Part shown: piece by piece, positions 8,933 through 21,899 of the stretch
Numbering within the stretch: the stretch's first letter is position 1
Layout: each line of letters starts with the position of its first letter
The notes under the pieces: model-generated
What the model was told of the DNA's origin: nothing
Databases searched by the model: none
Seen by the model: only the letters and a program-made list of their open reading frames with translations
Position numbers and translations under genes: made by a program
Assembly (NCBI RefSeq): GCF_013141865.1
Contig: NZ_RCST01000001.1
Location: 2,666,001-2,730,000 of the forward strand
Direction: 5' to 3'
DNA from: Methylomonas sp. ZR1
Lineage (GTDB): Bacteria > Pseudomonadota > Gammaproteobacteria > Methylococcales > Methylomonadaceae
DNA: 64,000 bases

Positions 8933-9196
8933 ATGCCTATTTACGAATACCAATGCAATGCTTGCGGACATGAACACGAAGCCCTGCAAAAACTGGGTGC
9001 AGAGCCCTTAATCGTTTGCCCGGCCTGCAATGAAGCGGAATTAAAAAAGAAAATTTCCGCAGCGGGATTTCGTTTGAAAGGCGGCGGCTGGTACGAAACC
9101 GATTTTAAAAGCGGCAACAAGAAAAACGTCGCCGGCGAAAGCAAAGCCCCGGAAAAAGCCAGCAATTGCAGCGGCTGCCCGAACCATAACCATTAG
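8933..9196 (+). CDS. FmdB-family zinc-ribbon protein
   Basis: A small cytoplasmic protein of 87 residues. It opens with MPIYEYQCNACGHEHE and has a second pair VCPACNE, the two CxxC knuckles of a zinc ribbon; the ISAAGFRLKGGGWYETDF stretch is the FmdB/CxxC_CXXC_SSSS hallmark. A further CSGCPNHNH lies at the C-terminus. GGAG is well placed before the ATG. Genes of this kind often sit just before aspS, as here. Its function is not established; the FmdB name comes from a proposed regulator of amidase genes. Confidence 0.85.
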   Translation: MPIYEYQCNACGHEHEALQKLGAEPLIVCPACNEAELKKKISAAGFRLKGGGWYETDFKSGNKKNVAGESKAPEKASNCSGCPNHNH

Positions 9197-9211
9197 GAAT
9201 CTCATGGTAAC

Positions 9212-9236
9212 TGCCAGTTTTCCGAAACGACTGGCA
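9212..9236 (+). other. hairpin in the fmdB-aspS gap
   Basis: TGCCAGT (9212-9218) and ACTGGCA (9230-9236) form a perfect 7-bp stem with an 11-base loop, followed by an AT-rich stretch with TTTTTA. It could be a weak terminator after the fmdB-type gene or an attenuator in the aspS leader. It may also be only an RNA processing structure. Confidence 0.4.
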
Positions 9237-9285
9237 CTTCCTAATTTTTACCTATCCCCGTATTTTGATTAACCCGAGAACAACT

Positions 9286-11076
9286 ATGCGTAGCCACAAG
9301 TGTGGAGAATTGAACACCCAACATCTAGGTCAAACCGTTGCCCTGTGCGGCTGGGTTCATCGTCGCCGTGACCACGGCGGCGTTATTTTTATCGACTTGA
9401 GAGACCGCGCCGGCTTGGTGCAAGTGGTGTTCGATCCCGATATGGCCGAAAGCTTTGCGATTGCCGAGCATGTGCGCAGCGAATACGTGCTGCGTATCGA
9501 AGGTATCGTCCGCGACCGACCTGAAGGCACGCATAATCCCAATATGTCCACGGGCCAAATCGAAATTCTGGGCAAACATATCGAAGTGTTGAACGAAGCG
9601 GAAACCCCGCCGTTCCCGCTGGAAAGCGACATCGAAGTCAACGAAGAAACCCGCCTGCGTTTCCGTTACATCGACTTGCGCCGCACCGCGATGCAGCAAA
9701 AAATGAAAGTGCGCCGCGACGTGACCCGCAATCTGCGTCAATACCTGGACGATCACGAATTTTTCGAAATCGAAACGCCGTATCTGACCAAGGCTACGCC
9801 GGAAGGCGCGCGCGATTACATCGTACCCAGCCGTACCCACCAAAATTCGTTTTTTGCCTTGCCGCAATCACCGCAGCTTTACAAACAGCTGCTGATGATT
9901 GCCGGCATGGACCGCTATTACCAAGTGGTACGCTGCTTCCGCGACGAAGATTTGCGGGCTGATCGCCAGCCGGAATTTACCCAGCTGGATATCGAAACCT
10001 CGTTCATGAACGAACAAGAGATCATGGCGGTAATGGAAGAAATGATCCGCCGCTTGTTCAAGGACATTATCGAAGTGGATTTGGGCGACCAATTCCCGGT
10101 CATGAGTTATGCCGAAGCCATGAATCGTTACGGTTCGGACCGTCCGGATCTGCGTATCCCGCTGGAACTGGTAGACATTGCCGAGGAAATGAAAGGCGTG
10201 GATTTCAAAGTCTTCTCCGGCCCCGCCAACGATCCAAACGGCCGCGTCGTGGCCATGAAATTGCCGGAAGGCGGCGACTTGAGCCGCAGCGTGATCGACG
10301 AACTCACCAAATTTGTCGGCATTTACGGCGCAAAAGGCTTGGCTTATATCAAAGTCAACGACTTGGCGGCCGGCGTCGAAGGCTTGCAGTCGCCTATCGT
10401 CAAATTCGCTCCGGCTGATGTCTGGGCCAAAGTCATGGCGAAAGTGGGCGCTCAAAACGGCGACCTGATTTTCTTTGGTGCCGACAAAGCCGGCATCGTC
10501 AACGAAGCCATGGGCGCTCTGCGCGTTAAGCTCGGCCTGGATCGCAACTTGTTGACCGGCCCCTGGAAACCGCTTTGGGTCGTGGACTTCCCGATGTTCG
10601 CCTGGGACGAAAAAGCCCAACGCTACACCGCAATTCACCATCCGTTTACCGCACCGAGCTGCTCGGTGGAAGAATTGATCGCCAACCCCGGCACCGCGCT
10701 GTCTCGCGCTTATGACCTGGTGTTGAACGGCACCGAAGTCGGCGGCGGCTCGATCCGGATCAACCGCACTGCGATGCAACAAACCGTATTCGACATTCTG
10801 GGTATCGGCCACGAAGAAGCCCGCGAAAAATTCGGCTTCCTGCTGGATGCCTTGAAATACGGCGCGCCTCCGCATGGCGGTATCGCCTTTGGTTTGGACC
10901 GCTTGGTGATGTTAATGACCGGCGCCAGTTCGATCCGCGACGTCATAGCGTTCCCGAAAACCCAGACTGCCGCTTGCCCATTATTCAATGCGCCAGCATT
11001 GGTCAGCGAAGAACAATTGAAAGAATTGGGTATCAGACTGCGTACCCCAGCCGGCAAAACCGAAAAACAGGATTAA
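9286..11076 (+). CDS. aspS: aspartyl-tRNA synthetase
   Basis: A class II synthetase of 596 residues. The N-terminal OB-fold anticodon domain starts [10 protein letters not shown] and contains [15 protein letters not shown]. Motif 2 is [18 protein letters not shown], the bacterial GAD insert lies in the middle, and motif 3 is [23 protein letters not shown]. The ATG at 9286 agrees with the family start; a TTG at 9265 would add seven residues and is rejected. Whether it also charges tRNA-Asn depends on whether the genome codes for AsnRS, which cannot be seen here. A rho-independent terminator follows. Confidence 0.97.
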   Translation: MRSHKCGELNTQHLGQTVALCGWVHRRRDHGGVIFIDLRDRAGLVQVVFDPDMAESFAIAEHVRSEYVLRIEGIVRDRPEGTHNPNMSTGQIEILGKHIEVLNEAETPPFPLESDIEVNEETRLRFRYIDLRRTAMQQKMKVRRDVTRNLRQYLDDHEFFEIETPYLTKATPEGARDYIVPSRTHQNSFFALPQSPQLYKQLLMIAGMDRYYQVVRCFRDEDLRADRQPEFTQLDIETSFMNEQEIMAVMEEMIRRLFKDIIEVDLGDQFPVMSYAEAMNRYGSDRPDLRIPLELVDIAEEMKGVDFKVFSGPANDPNGRVVAMKLPEGGDLSRSVIDELTKFVGIYGAKGLAYIKVNDLAAGVEGLQSPIVKFAPADVWAKVMAKVGAQNGDLIFFGADKAGIVNEAMGALRVKLGLDRNLLTGPWKPLWVVDFPMFAWDEKAQRYTAIHHPFTAPSCSVEELIANPGTALSRAYDLVLNGTEVGGGSIRINRTAMQQTVFDILGIGHEEAREKFGFLLDALKYGAPPHGGIAFGLDRLVMLMTGASSIRDVIAFPKTQTAACPLFNAPALVSEEQLKELGIRLRTPAGKTEKQD

Positions 11077-11087
11077 GGTAAATCTGA

Positions 11088-11116
11088 GGGCGGACTGTCC
11101 TTGTCCGCCCTTTGTT
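11088..11116 (+). terminator. rho-independent terminator after aspS
   Basis: GGGCGGAC (11088-11095) pairs perfectly with GTCCGCCC (11103-11110) across a 7-base loop, followed by TTTGTT. It lies 12 bases after the aspS stop. Confidence 0.8.
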
Positions 11117-11232
11117 CTTGTTAAGCTTACCACCGGATACCTTGGGAAGCAGTCATCCAAGGTATTGATATACGTCAAAAAAGCACCCCAAATAGTCGTT
11201 GACTTTTTTTGCCAAATTGATAAGTTAATCAC

Positions 11233-11251
11233 GTTATTTTTATTAAATAAC
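11233..11251. promoter_or_regulatory. AT-rich inverted repeat upstream of the orphan small gene
   Basis: GTTATTT (11233-11239) and AAATAAC (11245-11251) form a perfect inverted repeat around five bases. A TTGACT at 11199-11204 lies 28 bases upstream, with no good -10 match. The repeat is in the leader region of the gene at 11323 and could be an operator; this is speculative. Confidence 0.3.
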
Positions 11252-11322
11252 AGATCCCGGTCGCGGATCTTCGCATGGCATATGGATTACCGCCCAACAC
11301 TCCGAATGAGGAGGGGGATGCT

Positions 11323-11598
11323 ATGAATAAAATAACTCCACATCTACTTCGCGATTTGAACTCTACTCTTCCTGAGGGCACGGAGTGCTATCTGTGCGGC
11401 GCAGTCAGAAGAGCGCTACACCATTACCGCAAGGGTCGCGAACCCGTGGCCTACCTAGACAAAGATCAAGCTCTGCCGGTGCTAGCCCATCGCCTTGGCC
11501 GCGGCCTTAGACGCTTTTTCGTAGACGACATACAAACAGCGCTAGATGCTGCAGACCATCCGGACCAGCAAAAAAGCTCGCTCAGCTGGCCCTACTAA
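11323..11598 (+). CDS. small orphan protein, unknown function
   Basis: 91 residues from the ATG at 11323, which has AGGAGG eight bases upstream, the strongest ribosome-binding site in this part of the window; an earlier in-frame ATG at 11275 lacks one. The sequence has one CYLCGAVRRAL knuckle-like stretch (a single CxxC), a basic middle (HHYRKGREP, RLGRGLRR) and an acidic helix DDIQTALDAADH. No signal peptide or membrane segment is seen. It is flanked by its own candidate control region and a strong terminator, so it is probably a single-gene transcript. I do not recognise a family. Confidence 0.7.
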   Translation: MNKITPHLLRDLNSTLPEGTECYLCGAVRRALHHYRKGREPVAYLDKDQALPVLAHRLGRGLRRFFVDDIQTALDAADHPDQQKSSLSWPY

Positions 11599-11640
11599 AT
11601 AAATCGATTAATCGTTTTTAGGTACACCTACCTACTACAT

Positions 11641-11667
11641 CCCCCTTCGGCGAAGGGGGAGTTTTTT
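11641..11667 (+). terminator. rho-independent terminator after the orphan small gene
   Basis: CCCCCTT (11641-11647) pairs with AAGGGGG (11653-11659) over a CGGCG loop, followed by AG and six Ts (11662-11667). It serves the plus-strand gene at 11323; epmA ends convergently at 11689. Confidence 0.85.
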
Positions 11668-11688
11668 CAAGCCTTTCAACATTGAGCC

Positions 11689-12666
11689 TCAAACGCGGAC
11701 CGGAAAAGCCAGCACATCACTGATAGACTCGCTGCCCAGAGCAATCATCAGCAGCCGATCCAAACCAATTGCTACCCCGCTGCAATCCGGCAAACCGAAT
11801 TTCAATGCCTGCAAAAATGCTTCATCTTTGCTAACTACCGGCAAGTCATGGCTTAGCCGATAAGCAATTTCCTTATCAAAACGTGCCTCCTGTTCAACAG
11901 GATCGGCCAGCTCATAAAAGCCGTTGCCCAACTCCACACCGTTGATGAACACTTCAAAACGCTCACTGAGCCGAGAGTCATCGGCATGCAGACGCGCCAA
12001 CGAAGACTGTATCGCCGGATAGCTATGCAGCAAATAAATCGTATCTTTATCCATCGCCCGCTGGACACAATGGCTAAAAATAAAATCCAGCCACAAGGCA
12101 TGATCGTCGCCGCATAGGTCGACAGCCTCCGGAAGCGCATTCGCAGCCGCATAAGCCTCATAATCGCTGCTGCAAAATTCCAAGGGATCCAAGCCGGTGG
12201 CGTGCAAAAATAGTTGTTGGTAGCTGATTTGTTTGGTTGACAATGCGGCATGAAAAGGTTGCAACAACTGCAACAATAATTCGGCGACTTCCGCCATCAA
12301 TTGCCGCAAATCGTAGCCGACCCGATACCATTCCAAAATCGTGAATTCCGGATTGTGGTAGCGCCCGGCTTCGCCGTTCCTAAAGGCCTTGCAGATCTGA
12401 TAAATACTGCCGCTACCAGCGGCCAACAGCCGTTTCATCGCGAACTCAGGCGAGGTTTGCAGAAACAGGGTGGGCTGGCTGGGGGGGAAGTTAAACTGGC
12501 TGCTGAAAAAATCCAGCTGCGGATCGGTACCGGTGGCTGGGCACAATAGCGGCGTCTCGACTTCCAACACATCCCGTGCCTCGAAAAAACGCCGTATCGC
12601 CGCCAGCATTTGCGCGCGAGTGCGCAAATGCACCAGTGGGCAGCTCGGCTGCCAGCTCACCGTCAC
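11689..12666 (-). CDS. epmA: elongation factor P (R)-beta-lysine ligase EpmA
   Basis: EpmA (PoxA, GenX, YjeA) is a shortened class II lysyl-tRNA-synthetase paralogue that attaches (R)-beta-lysine to the conserved lysine of EF-P. The protein has 325 residues and lacks the anticodon-binding domain of LysRS. Visible: [20 protein letters not shown], motif 2 as [19 protein letters not shown], the [12 protein letters not shown] block and motif 3 [15 protein letters not shown]. Its start is a GTG (12666) that overlaps the efp stop, so the two genes are coupled. The gene for the beta-lysine-forming mutase, epmB, is on the other side of efp. Confidence 0.95.
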   Translation of the reverse strand: MTVSWQPSCPLVHLRTRAQMLAAIRRFFEARDVLEVETPLLCPATGTDPQLDFFSSQFNFPPSQPTLFLQTSPEFAMKRLLAAGSGSIYQICKAFRNGEAGRYHNPEFTILEWYRVGYDLRQLMAEVAELLLQLLQPFHAALSTKQISYQQLFLHATGLDPLEFCSSDYEAYAAANALPEAVDLCGDDHALWLDFIFSHCVQRAMDKDTIYLLHSYPAIQSSLARLHADDSRLSERFEVFINGVELGNGFYELADPVEQEARFDKEIAYRLSHDLPVVSKDEAFLQALKFGLPDCSGVAIGLDRLLMIALGSESISDVLAFPVRV

Positions 12667-13232
12667 TCTTTGACGCGGGAGACGTATTCGCCGGTTCGGG
12701 TATCGACTTTAATGACTTCGCCGATTTGCACAAACAAGGGTACGCGCACCACGGCACCGGATTCCAGGGTTGCCGGTTTACCGCCACCGCCGGATGTATC
12801 GCCCTTCAGACCGGGATCGGTTTCGGTGATGGCCAATTCTACGAAATTGGGCGGGGTAACCGATAACGGTGAGTCGTTCCACAAGGTCATCGTGCAAATA
12901 TCTTGCTCTTTCAGCCATTTAATGGCATCGGACACCGCATTTTTATCGGCTTGGTACTGCTCAAACGTATCGGGCACCATGAAATGCCAGAATTCGCCAT
13001 CGCTATACAGATACTGCATTTCTTTATCAACGACGTCCGCACCTTCGACGGTATCGCCGGATTTAAAGGTACGTTCGATGACGCGGCCGGTTTTCAGATT
13101 TCTGATCCTGACCCGATTGAACGCCTGCCCCTTACCCGGCTTCACAAACTCGTTTTCGATAATCGAACAAGGGTCGTTGTCCAGCATGATTTTCAAACCG
13201 CCCTTGAACTCGTTGGTGCTAAAAGTCGCCAT
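12663..13232 (-). CDS. efp: elongation factor P
   Basis: EF-P binds between the ribosomal P and E sites and relieves stalling at polyproline. 189 residues, close to the E. coli protein. The modification site is [11 protein letters not shown] with the acceptor at Lys34. The C-terminal oligonucleotide-binding domains are also typical ([40 protein letters not shown]). The ATG at 13232 has GAGG six bases upstream; an earlier start at 13250 would add six residues and is rejected. It is divergent from epmB and overlaps epmA, so all parts of the beta-lysylation route except the hydroxylase EpmC are here. Confidence 0.97.
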   Translation of the reverse strand: MATFSTNEFKGGLKIMLDNDPCSIIENEFVKPGKGQAFNRVRIRNLKTGRVIERTFKSGDTVEGADVVDKEMQYLYSDGEFWHFMVPDTFEQYQADKNAVSDAIKWLKEQDICTMTLWNDSPLSVTPPNFVELAITETDPGLKGDTSGGGGKPATLESGAVVRVPLFVQIGEVIKVDTRTGEYVSRVKE

Positions 13233-13305
13233 TTTTTCCTCGTGAAACAAATAATAGTCGGACGATTATAATGGATAAGATTTTTAATCGGAAACCGGAG
13301 CAGCA

Positions 13306-14292
13306 TTGAACACCCAAACCGCCGGCTGGCAACAGGCGCTGGCCGACGCATTTACCAGCGTCGAGGCCCTTTGTGACTATTTGAATATTTCAACAGACAG
13401 CGTGGCATTGCTGCCGGATTTCAAAGCCTTTCCGCTCCGTGTGCCGCGCGGCTTTGCTGATTGCATGCGCCGCGGCGATCCAAATGACCCCTTGCTGAGA
13501 CAAGTGCTGCCGACTCAGCACGAACTGATCGACTATCCCGGCTACAGCCTTGATCCGGTAGGCGACCTCGGTGCGGTCGCCGAAGCAGGTATCATTCATA
13601 AGTATCATGGCCGGGTATTGTTGATCAGCACCGGCGCTTGCGCAGTGCACTGCCGGTATTGTTTTCGGCGCAATTTCCCTTATGCGGAATTGCAGTTGTC
13701 GACGCAAAAAATTCAACAAGCGCTTAGCTACATCATCAGCCATCCGGAAATCAGCGAAGTCATCCTCAGTGGCGGCGACCCCTTGCTGCTAAATGACGAA
13801 AAACTCGGCCAGCTGTTGGCGCGGTTAGGTGAGATTGAACATATCAAACGTATTCGCATTCATAGCCGAGTGCCCATCGTGTTACCAATGCGCATCACCC
13901 AACCACTGCTCAACTCTTTCTCCAGCCTGTCGCAACAAGTTGTGATGGTATTTCACGCCAATCATGCGAATGAGCTGAGTGCTGCCGTTGGAGCTATTTG
14001 CGGCGATTTACGCCGCCACGGCATCACTTTATTGAACCAAAGCGTTCTGCTAAAGGGAGTTAACGATGCCGGCCGCACTCTCTGCGAACTGAGCGAAAAG
14101 CTATTTGATCTGGGGATTTTGCCTTACTACCTGCATGTATTGGATCACGCCAGCGGCACCGGTCATTTTGAAGTATCCGAAATCGCCGCCCGACAATTGC
14201 TCGAAGATATGCAAAGCCATCTACCCGGTTATCTGGTTCCCAAGCTGGTTAAAGAACAGGCCGGAGCAGCCTATAAAATCCCAATTTGCTGA
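13306..14292 (+). CDS. epmB: EF-P lysine 2,3-aminomutase EpmB
   Basis: A radical SAM enzyme of 328 residues that turns L-lysine into (R)-beta-lysine for EpmA. The iron-sulphur motif CAVHCRYC gives Cys112, Cys116 and Cys119; the SAM-binding GGDPLL follows, and the PLP lysine is expected in the C-terminal part (HVLDHASGTGHFEV region is conserved). The start is a TTG at 13306 with GGAG six bases upstream. Shorter than catabolic lysine 2,3-aminomutases, as expected for EpmB. It is divergent from efp. Confidence 0.93.
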   Translation: MNTQTAGWQQALADAFTSVEALCDYLNISTDSVALLPDFKAFPLRVPRGFADCMRRGDPNDPLLRQVLPTQHELIDYPGYSLDPVGDLGAVAEAGIIHKYHGRVLLISTGACAVHCRYCFRRNFPYAELQLSTQKIQQALSYIISHPEISEVILSGGDPLLLNDEKLGQLLARLGEIEHIKRIRIHSRVPIVLPMRITQPLLNSFSSLSQQVVMVFHANHANELSAAVGAICGDLRRHGITLLNQSVLLKGVNDAGRTLCELSEKLFDLGILPYYLHVLDHASGTGHFEVSEIAARQLLEDMQSHLPGYLVPKLVKEQAGAAYKIPIC

Positions 14293-14391
14293 GCACCGGA
14301 CAGTTTTCCGGCGACATGGATTCACATTTACCGATACCCGGTCTAAGATTTTTCCCGTCCCTCCCGGCCAAATCCCCGACATCAGCAAACT

Positions 14392-18390
<3,999 letters not shown>

Positions 18391-18394
18391 GAAA

Positions 18395-19318
18395 ATGGAA
18401 AGTAGAAACACGCATACCATTCTGGCCGTGGATGATAGCCCGGAAAATCTGGATCTTATCAAGAATATTCTCGAACCCCATTACACGGTAAAAGTAGCCG
18501 TGCATAGCGAACTGGCGTTACATATCGCCACCAGCCAGCTTCCCGATCTGATCCTACTGGACATCATGCTGGACGACATGGATGGTTATGAAATATGCCA
18601 CCAACTCAAGTCGTCGGATAAAACCCGCAATATTCCGATTATTTTTCTGACCGCTAAACACTCGGAAGAAGATGAGGTACACGGTTTTCGAATCGGCGGT
18701 AGCGACTACATCACCAAACCGTTTTCGCCATCGATTGTTTTAGCAAGAGTACGCACCCAAATACAGCTAAAAACTAAATCCGATTTATTGGAAAAACTGG
18801 CATCGCTGGATGGACTGACCGAGATACCCAACCGCAGAGCGTTTGACGCCGCCCTGGAACGCCAATGGAACCAGTCCAAACGCACGGGCATGCCGCTCTC
18901 ATTGTTAATTGCCGATATTGACAATTTCAAACAATTTAACGACTACTTTGGCCACCCTATGGGCGACGAGTGCCTGAAACGGGTGGCGCGTGCCTTACAA
19001 ACCATTACCCACAGACCCGAAGACTTGGTAGCAAGATTGGGCGGTGAAGAGTTCGCCATCCTGCTTCCCAACACCGACAGCATAGGCGCCCTGATGCGTG
19101 CCGAGCAGTACCGCGAAGCCATAGAGAATCTGAAAATACGGCACACACAGAACAATCCCAACAATTTCGTGACCATATCCCTCGGGGTTGCGACGCTACA
19201 GGCCCACACATTCGACGACGTTGCCAGTTTATTGAAAGCAGCGGACGATGCGTTATATCAGGCCAAGCATCAAGGGCGGAATCGTATCTGCGCGAATAAC
19301 TTGTCCAACGGCAGGTAG
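18395..19318 (+). CDS. response regulator diguanylate cyclase (REC-GGDEF)
   Basis: A PleD/WspR-type output protein of 307 residues that makes cyclic di-GMP when phosphorylated. The receiver (about 7-125) has the acidic pair DD at 13-14, phospho-acceptor Asp56 in LLDIMLDDMDG and the lysine in ITKPFSP. The cyclase domain has GGEEF at 216-220, and RPED at 207-210 is the product-inhibition I-site. The ATG at 18395 follows the hybrid kinase by four bases, so the two are one operon. Longer in-frame reading from 18347 would lie inside the kinase gene and is rejected. Confidence 0.93.
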   Translation: MESRNTHTILAVDDSPENLDLIKNILEPHYTVKVAVHSELALHIATSQLPDLILLDIMLDDMDGYEICHQLKSSDKTRNIPIIFLTAKHSEEDEVHGFRIGGSDYITKPFSPSIVLARVRTQIQLKTKSDLLEKLASLDGLTEIPNRRAFDAALERQWNQSKRTGMPLSLLIADIDNFKQFNDYFGHPMGDECLKRVARALQTITHRPEDLVARLGGEEFAILLPNTDSIGALMRAEQYREAIENLKIRHTQNNPNNFVTISLGVATLQAHTFDDVASLLKAADDALYQAKHQGRNRICANNLSNGR

Positions 19319-19407
19319 TTTAGAGATCTGCGCGTCGTTCCCGTTTCCGAAAGCGTCTATAATCCCCGCTAATCCACTCGATACCTTATTACCTCGGCTT
19401 TTTGTTT

Positions 19408-20133
19408 ATGCATCTTTACCTCGACTTTAATGCTTCCTATCTTGCCGCGTTTGTAATGGGTTTATTCAGCAGCCTGCATTGCATAGGCATGTGCGGTTCC
19501 ATTATCGGCACCCTAACTTACAGTCTGAAACCCGAACTTCGTAACGATAAGCGCCGTCTGTTCGGCATCGTGCTGAATTACAACATCGGCCGGGTTCTCA
19601 GCTACGCGATGGCCGGTGCCTTGGTTGGCGTGCTGGAGGCCTTCTTAACTTTACCTTTTGCTCAAGGTCAAGCGCACAGATTTTTGCAACTCCTCTCCGC
19701 CGTGGTGATGGCGGGTGCAGGGCTTTACCTTGGCGGCTGGTTTCCGTACTTTGCCTATATAGAAAAAATGGGCGCACGCTTCTGGAAACTGATCGAACCA
19801 TTCGGCCGCCGATTGATTCCGGTACAAAACCGCACCCAAGCTTTGTTGTTTGGTATGGTGTGGGGCTGGCTACCCTGTGGCCTGATTTATACGGCATTGG
19901 CACTAGCAGTTACCACGGGGAGCATTACCCACAGCGCGCTCACGATGTTAGCATTTGGATTGGGCACTTTACCTGCCGTAATGGGTGTCGGTATAATGAC
20001 CTCATTACTGGCGAGGCTTTCGAAAATCCGGCACTTTAAACACGCGGTGGCAGCCTTGTTTATTATCTTTGCGCTATTAGCAGCCTTCCCATGGCTCTAT
20101 CCGATGCGCGTTGAACACATCATGACGTTTTGA
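19408..20133 (+). CDS. TauE/SafE-like (DsbD_2) membrane protein
   Basis: About 241 residues and six predicted helices. FSSLHCIGMCG in the first helix and WGWLPCGLIY in the middle are the marks of the family often found in cbb3-oxidase and copper-handling clusters. The cysteines may bind metal or carry electrons. The ATG at 19408 is preferred over a TTG two codons earlier. No cytochrome oxidase gene lies in the window. The next gene starts 11 bases after its stop, so the two are likely cotranscribed. The exact substrate is unknown. Confidence 0.8.
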   Translation: MHLYLDFNASYLAAFVMGLFSSLHCIGMCGSIIGTLTYSLKPELRNDKRRLFGIVLNYNIGRVLSYAMAGALVGVLEAFLTLPFAQGQAHRFLQLLSAVVMAGAGLYLGGWFPYFAYIEKMGARFWKLIEPFGRRLIPVQNRTQALLFGMVWGWLPCGLIYTALALAVTTGSITHSALTMLAFGLGTLPAVMGVGIMTSLLARLSKIRHFKHAVAALFIIFALLAAFPWLYPMRVEHIMTF

Positions 20134-20144
20134 GAGGTTTTACA

Positions 20145-21098
20145 GTGGATAACTTCGATCCTATTATTGGACAATCTCCCGCAATCGAAGCATTGATTCG
20201 CAGCGCTCGTATCGTTGCGGCGACCGACGTTACCGTGCTGATCAAAGGCGAAACCGGCACGGGAAAAGAAGTACTGGCAACGGCAATTCAAAAGGATAGC
20301 CCGCGCGCAAATAAACCTTTCATCGCCTTAAATTGCGCAGCACTCCCTGAGGGTCTGGTTGAATCAGAAATATTCGGCCATAAGAAAGGCGCTTTTACCG
20401 GCGCGGTATCGGACAAGCAAGGTTTGTTTCAGGCAGCCGATGGCGGCACTTTGTTTCTGGACGAAATCAATTCCTTACCCTTGGGAATCCAGGCAAAACT
20501 TTTGCGCTTTCTGGAGTCGGGAGAATGTTTACCCGTTGGCGGCACCAAACCCTACATGGTGAATGTGCGCGTGATTGCTGCCTCCAATGCCGACCTCACC
20601 AAACTGATAGAAAACGGTCAATTTCGTCAGGACTTGTATTTCCGCTTAAATGTAGTGCCGCTGGAATTGCCGGCATTGCATCAGCGCACCGAAGATATAG
20701 AAATACTGGCGAAACACTTTTTCACACACTTCTCGGCCGCACATTCCCTGGAACCGCCTACTTTCAGCAGACAAGCCATAAAAACGCTGCGCAGCTACAA
20801 ATGGCCGGGCAATGTACGTGAATTGCGCAATCTTTGCGAAAGACTGAGCATTCTGCTGGCGGGCAAAGTAATCGAGCCGGAAAATCTGCCCCACGAATTC
20901 AACCGCAGCGCAATAACAGTCAGCTCGGACTTTACTTTGCCGGAGTTGGGTCTACAACTAGATGCACTGGAAGCAGATATGATTCTGCAAGCTTTGAACA
21001 GAACCAAGGGCAATCGCAGCAAATCGGCGCGCTTATTGGGCATTTCCAGAGACACCTTGCTTTACCGGATTCAAAAGCACGGCTTGGCAACACACTAA
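20145..21098 (+). CDS. sigma-54-dependent activator without sensor domain (AAA+ and Fis HTH)
   Basis: About 317 residues. From the GTG at 20145 (GAGAGG seven bases upstream) the protein enters the AAA+ domain almost at once. Walker A is GETGTGKE, the sigma-54 loop is intact as GAFTGA, and Walker B is GGTLFLDEIN. A Fis-type helix-turn-helix ends it (NRSKSARLLGISRDTLLYRI). There is no receiver, PAS or other input domain, as in PspF, so its activity would depend on a partner protein or on its level. No sigma-54 promoter was recognised nearby, so the target is unknown. It is convergent with the PP2C gene. Confidence 0.88.
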   Translation: MDNFDPIIGQSPAIEALIRSARIVAATDVTVLIKGETGTGKEVLATAIQKDSPRANKPFIALNCAALPEGLVESEIFGHKKGAFTGAVSDKQGLFQAADGGTLFLDEINSLPLGIQAKLLRFLESGECLPVGGTKPYMVNVRVIAASNADLTKLIENGQFRQDLYFRLNVVPLELPALHQRTEDIEILAKHFFTHFSAAHSLEPPTFSRQAIKTLRSYKWPGNVRELRNLCERLSILLAGKVIEPENLPHEFNRSAITVSSDFTLPELGLQLDALEADMILQALNRTKGNRSKSARLLGISRDTLLYRIQKHGLATH

Positions 21099-21113
21099 GC
21101 CATACGGTTTACC

Positions 21114-21134
21114 GGGGCTGCATGGTTCAGCCCC
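21114..21134. terminator. hairpin between convergent genes
   Basis: GGGGCTG (21114-21120) and CAGCCCC (21128-21134) form a perfect 7-bp stem with a 7-base loop between the sigma-54 activator gene and the PP2C gene. There is no T run on either side, so it would be a weak terminator. Confidence 0.45.
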
Positions 21135-21151
21135 AGCCTCCACCTAAACAG

Positions 21152-21895
21152 CTAACGCCGCCTGATCCACTGCACAGTAACATTATCGCTTTTACCTTGG
21201 GCTCGTAACACTGCCATTTTTGCCATCTTCTGCAACTCCGGCTTTCCGCTGCACTCTTGCGATAACGCCAACAATTCCTGTTCCTTTACAAACTCCCAAA
21301 AACCGTCGCTACAGAGCAGAAAAGTTTCGCCGCATTTCATCGGTGGGAAACAGGCAATATCCACCGCAGGCGTACTCAACACATTGATGCTTCGCGTGAG
21401 CTTATGCTGGTCGGGATGAACCCCCATCTCCCATTCGCTGATTTTTCCCTCGTTAAACAGTTGTTGGGGCACCGAATGATCTTTTGTACGCCATAGGACT
21501 TGCTCGGAATTGATCCGATAAACTCGCGAATCTCCGCAATGCGCCACTATCGCTCGTTCCTGGTCCAAATACAGAATTGCGCAGGTGGTGTGGGCATCGC
21601 TTGCAAACGGATCGTCGGCAAATAGTTCACTCATATTCCTAACAGCTTCCGCAATCCAAGCAGCCATGACCGTTTCTGCCTTCACTGAGGCTATATGAGC
21701 ATGATATTTTTCCGCCAGAGCAATCAAGCTACGGCAAAAAAATTGCGACGCTTTTTCGCCGGAGTAATGTCCGCCTAATCCGTCAGCGACCACAAATAAT
21801 GCGTAATCAGAGCACACCCGGTGCGCCATGCAATCCTGATTGACCTCGCGATTGCCTATCGAGGTTAATTGATAAAACTCGAGTTCGTTCTGCAT
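21152..21895 (-). CDS. PP2C-type serine/threonine protein phosphatase
   Basis: About 247 residues from the ATG at 21895. Metal-binding motifs of the family are all present: SIGNREVNQDC near the start, VVADGLGGHYSGE, HCGDSRVYRI, and LCSDGFWEF with a final DNVTVQWI. So it should be an active manganese or magnesium phosphatase of the type linked to type VI secretion or Hanks-type kinases. No kinase gene is in the window. It lies four bases after pdxJ, at the end of the lepA-to-pdxJ block, where enterobacteria have acpS. An in-frame start further upstream (21931) would overlap pdxJ and is less likely. Confidence 0.88.
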   Translation of the reverse strand: MQNELEFYQLTSIGNREVNQDCMAHRVCSDYALFVVADGLGGHYSGEKASQFFCRSLIALAEKYHAHIASVKAETVMAAWIAEAVRNMSELFADDPFASDAHTTCAILYLDQERAIVAHCGDSRVYRINSEQVLWRTKDHSVPQQLFNEGKISEWEMGVHPDQHKLTRSINVLSTPAVDIACFPPMKCGETFLLCSDGFWEFVKEQELLALSQECSGKPELQKMAKMAVLRAQGKSDNVTVQWIRRR

Positions 21896-21899
21896 TACA

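Noticed and set aside
9868..10875. 335-codon reading antisense to aspS
   Set aside because: It lies wholly opposite the aspS gene, whose protein is certain; the amino-acid pattern is that of a reverse-strand shadow.
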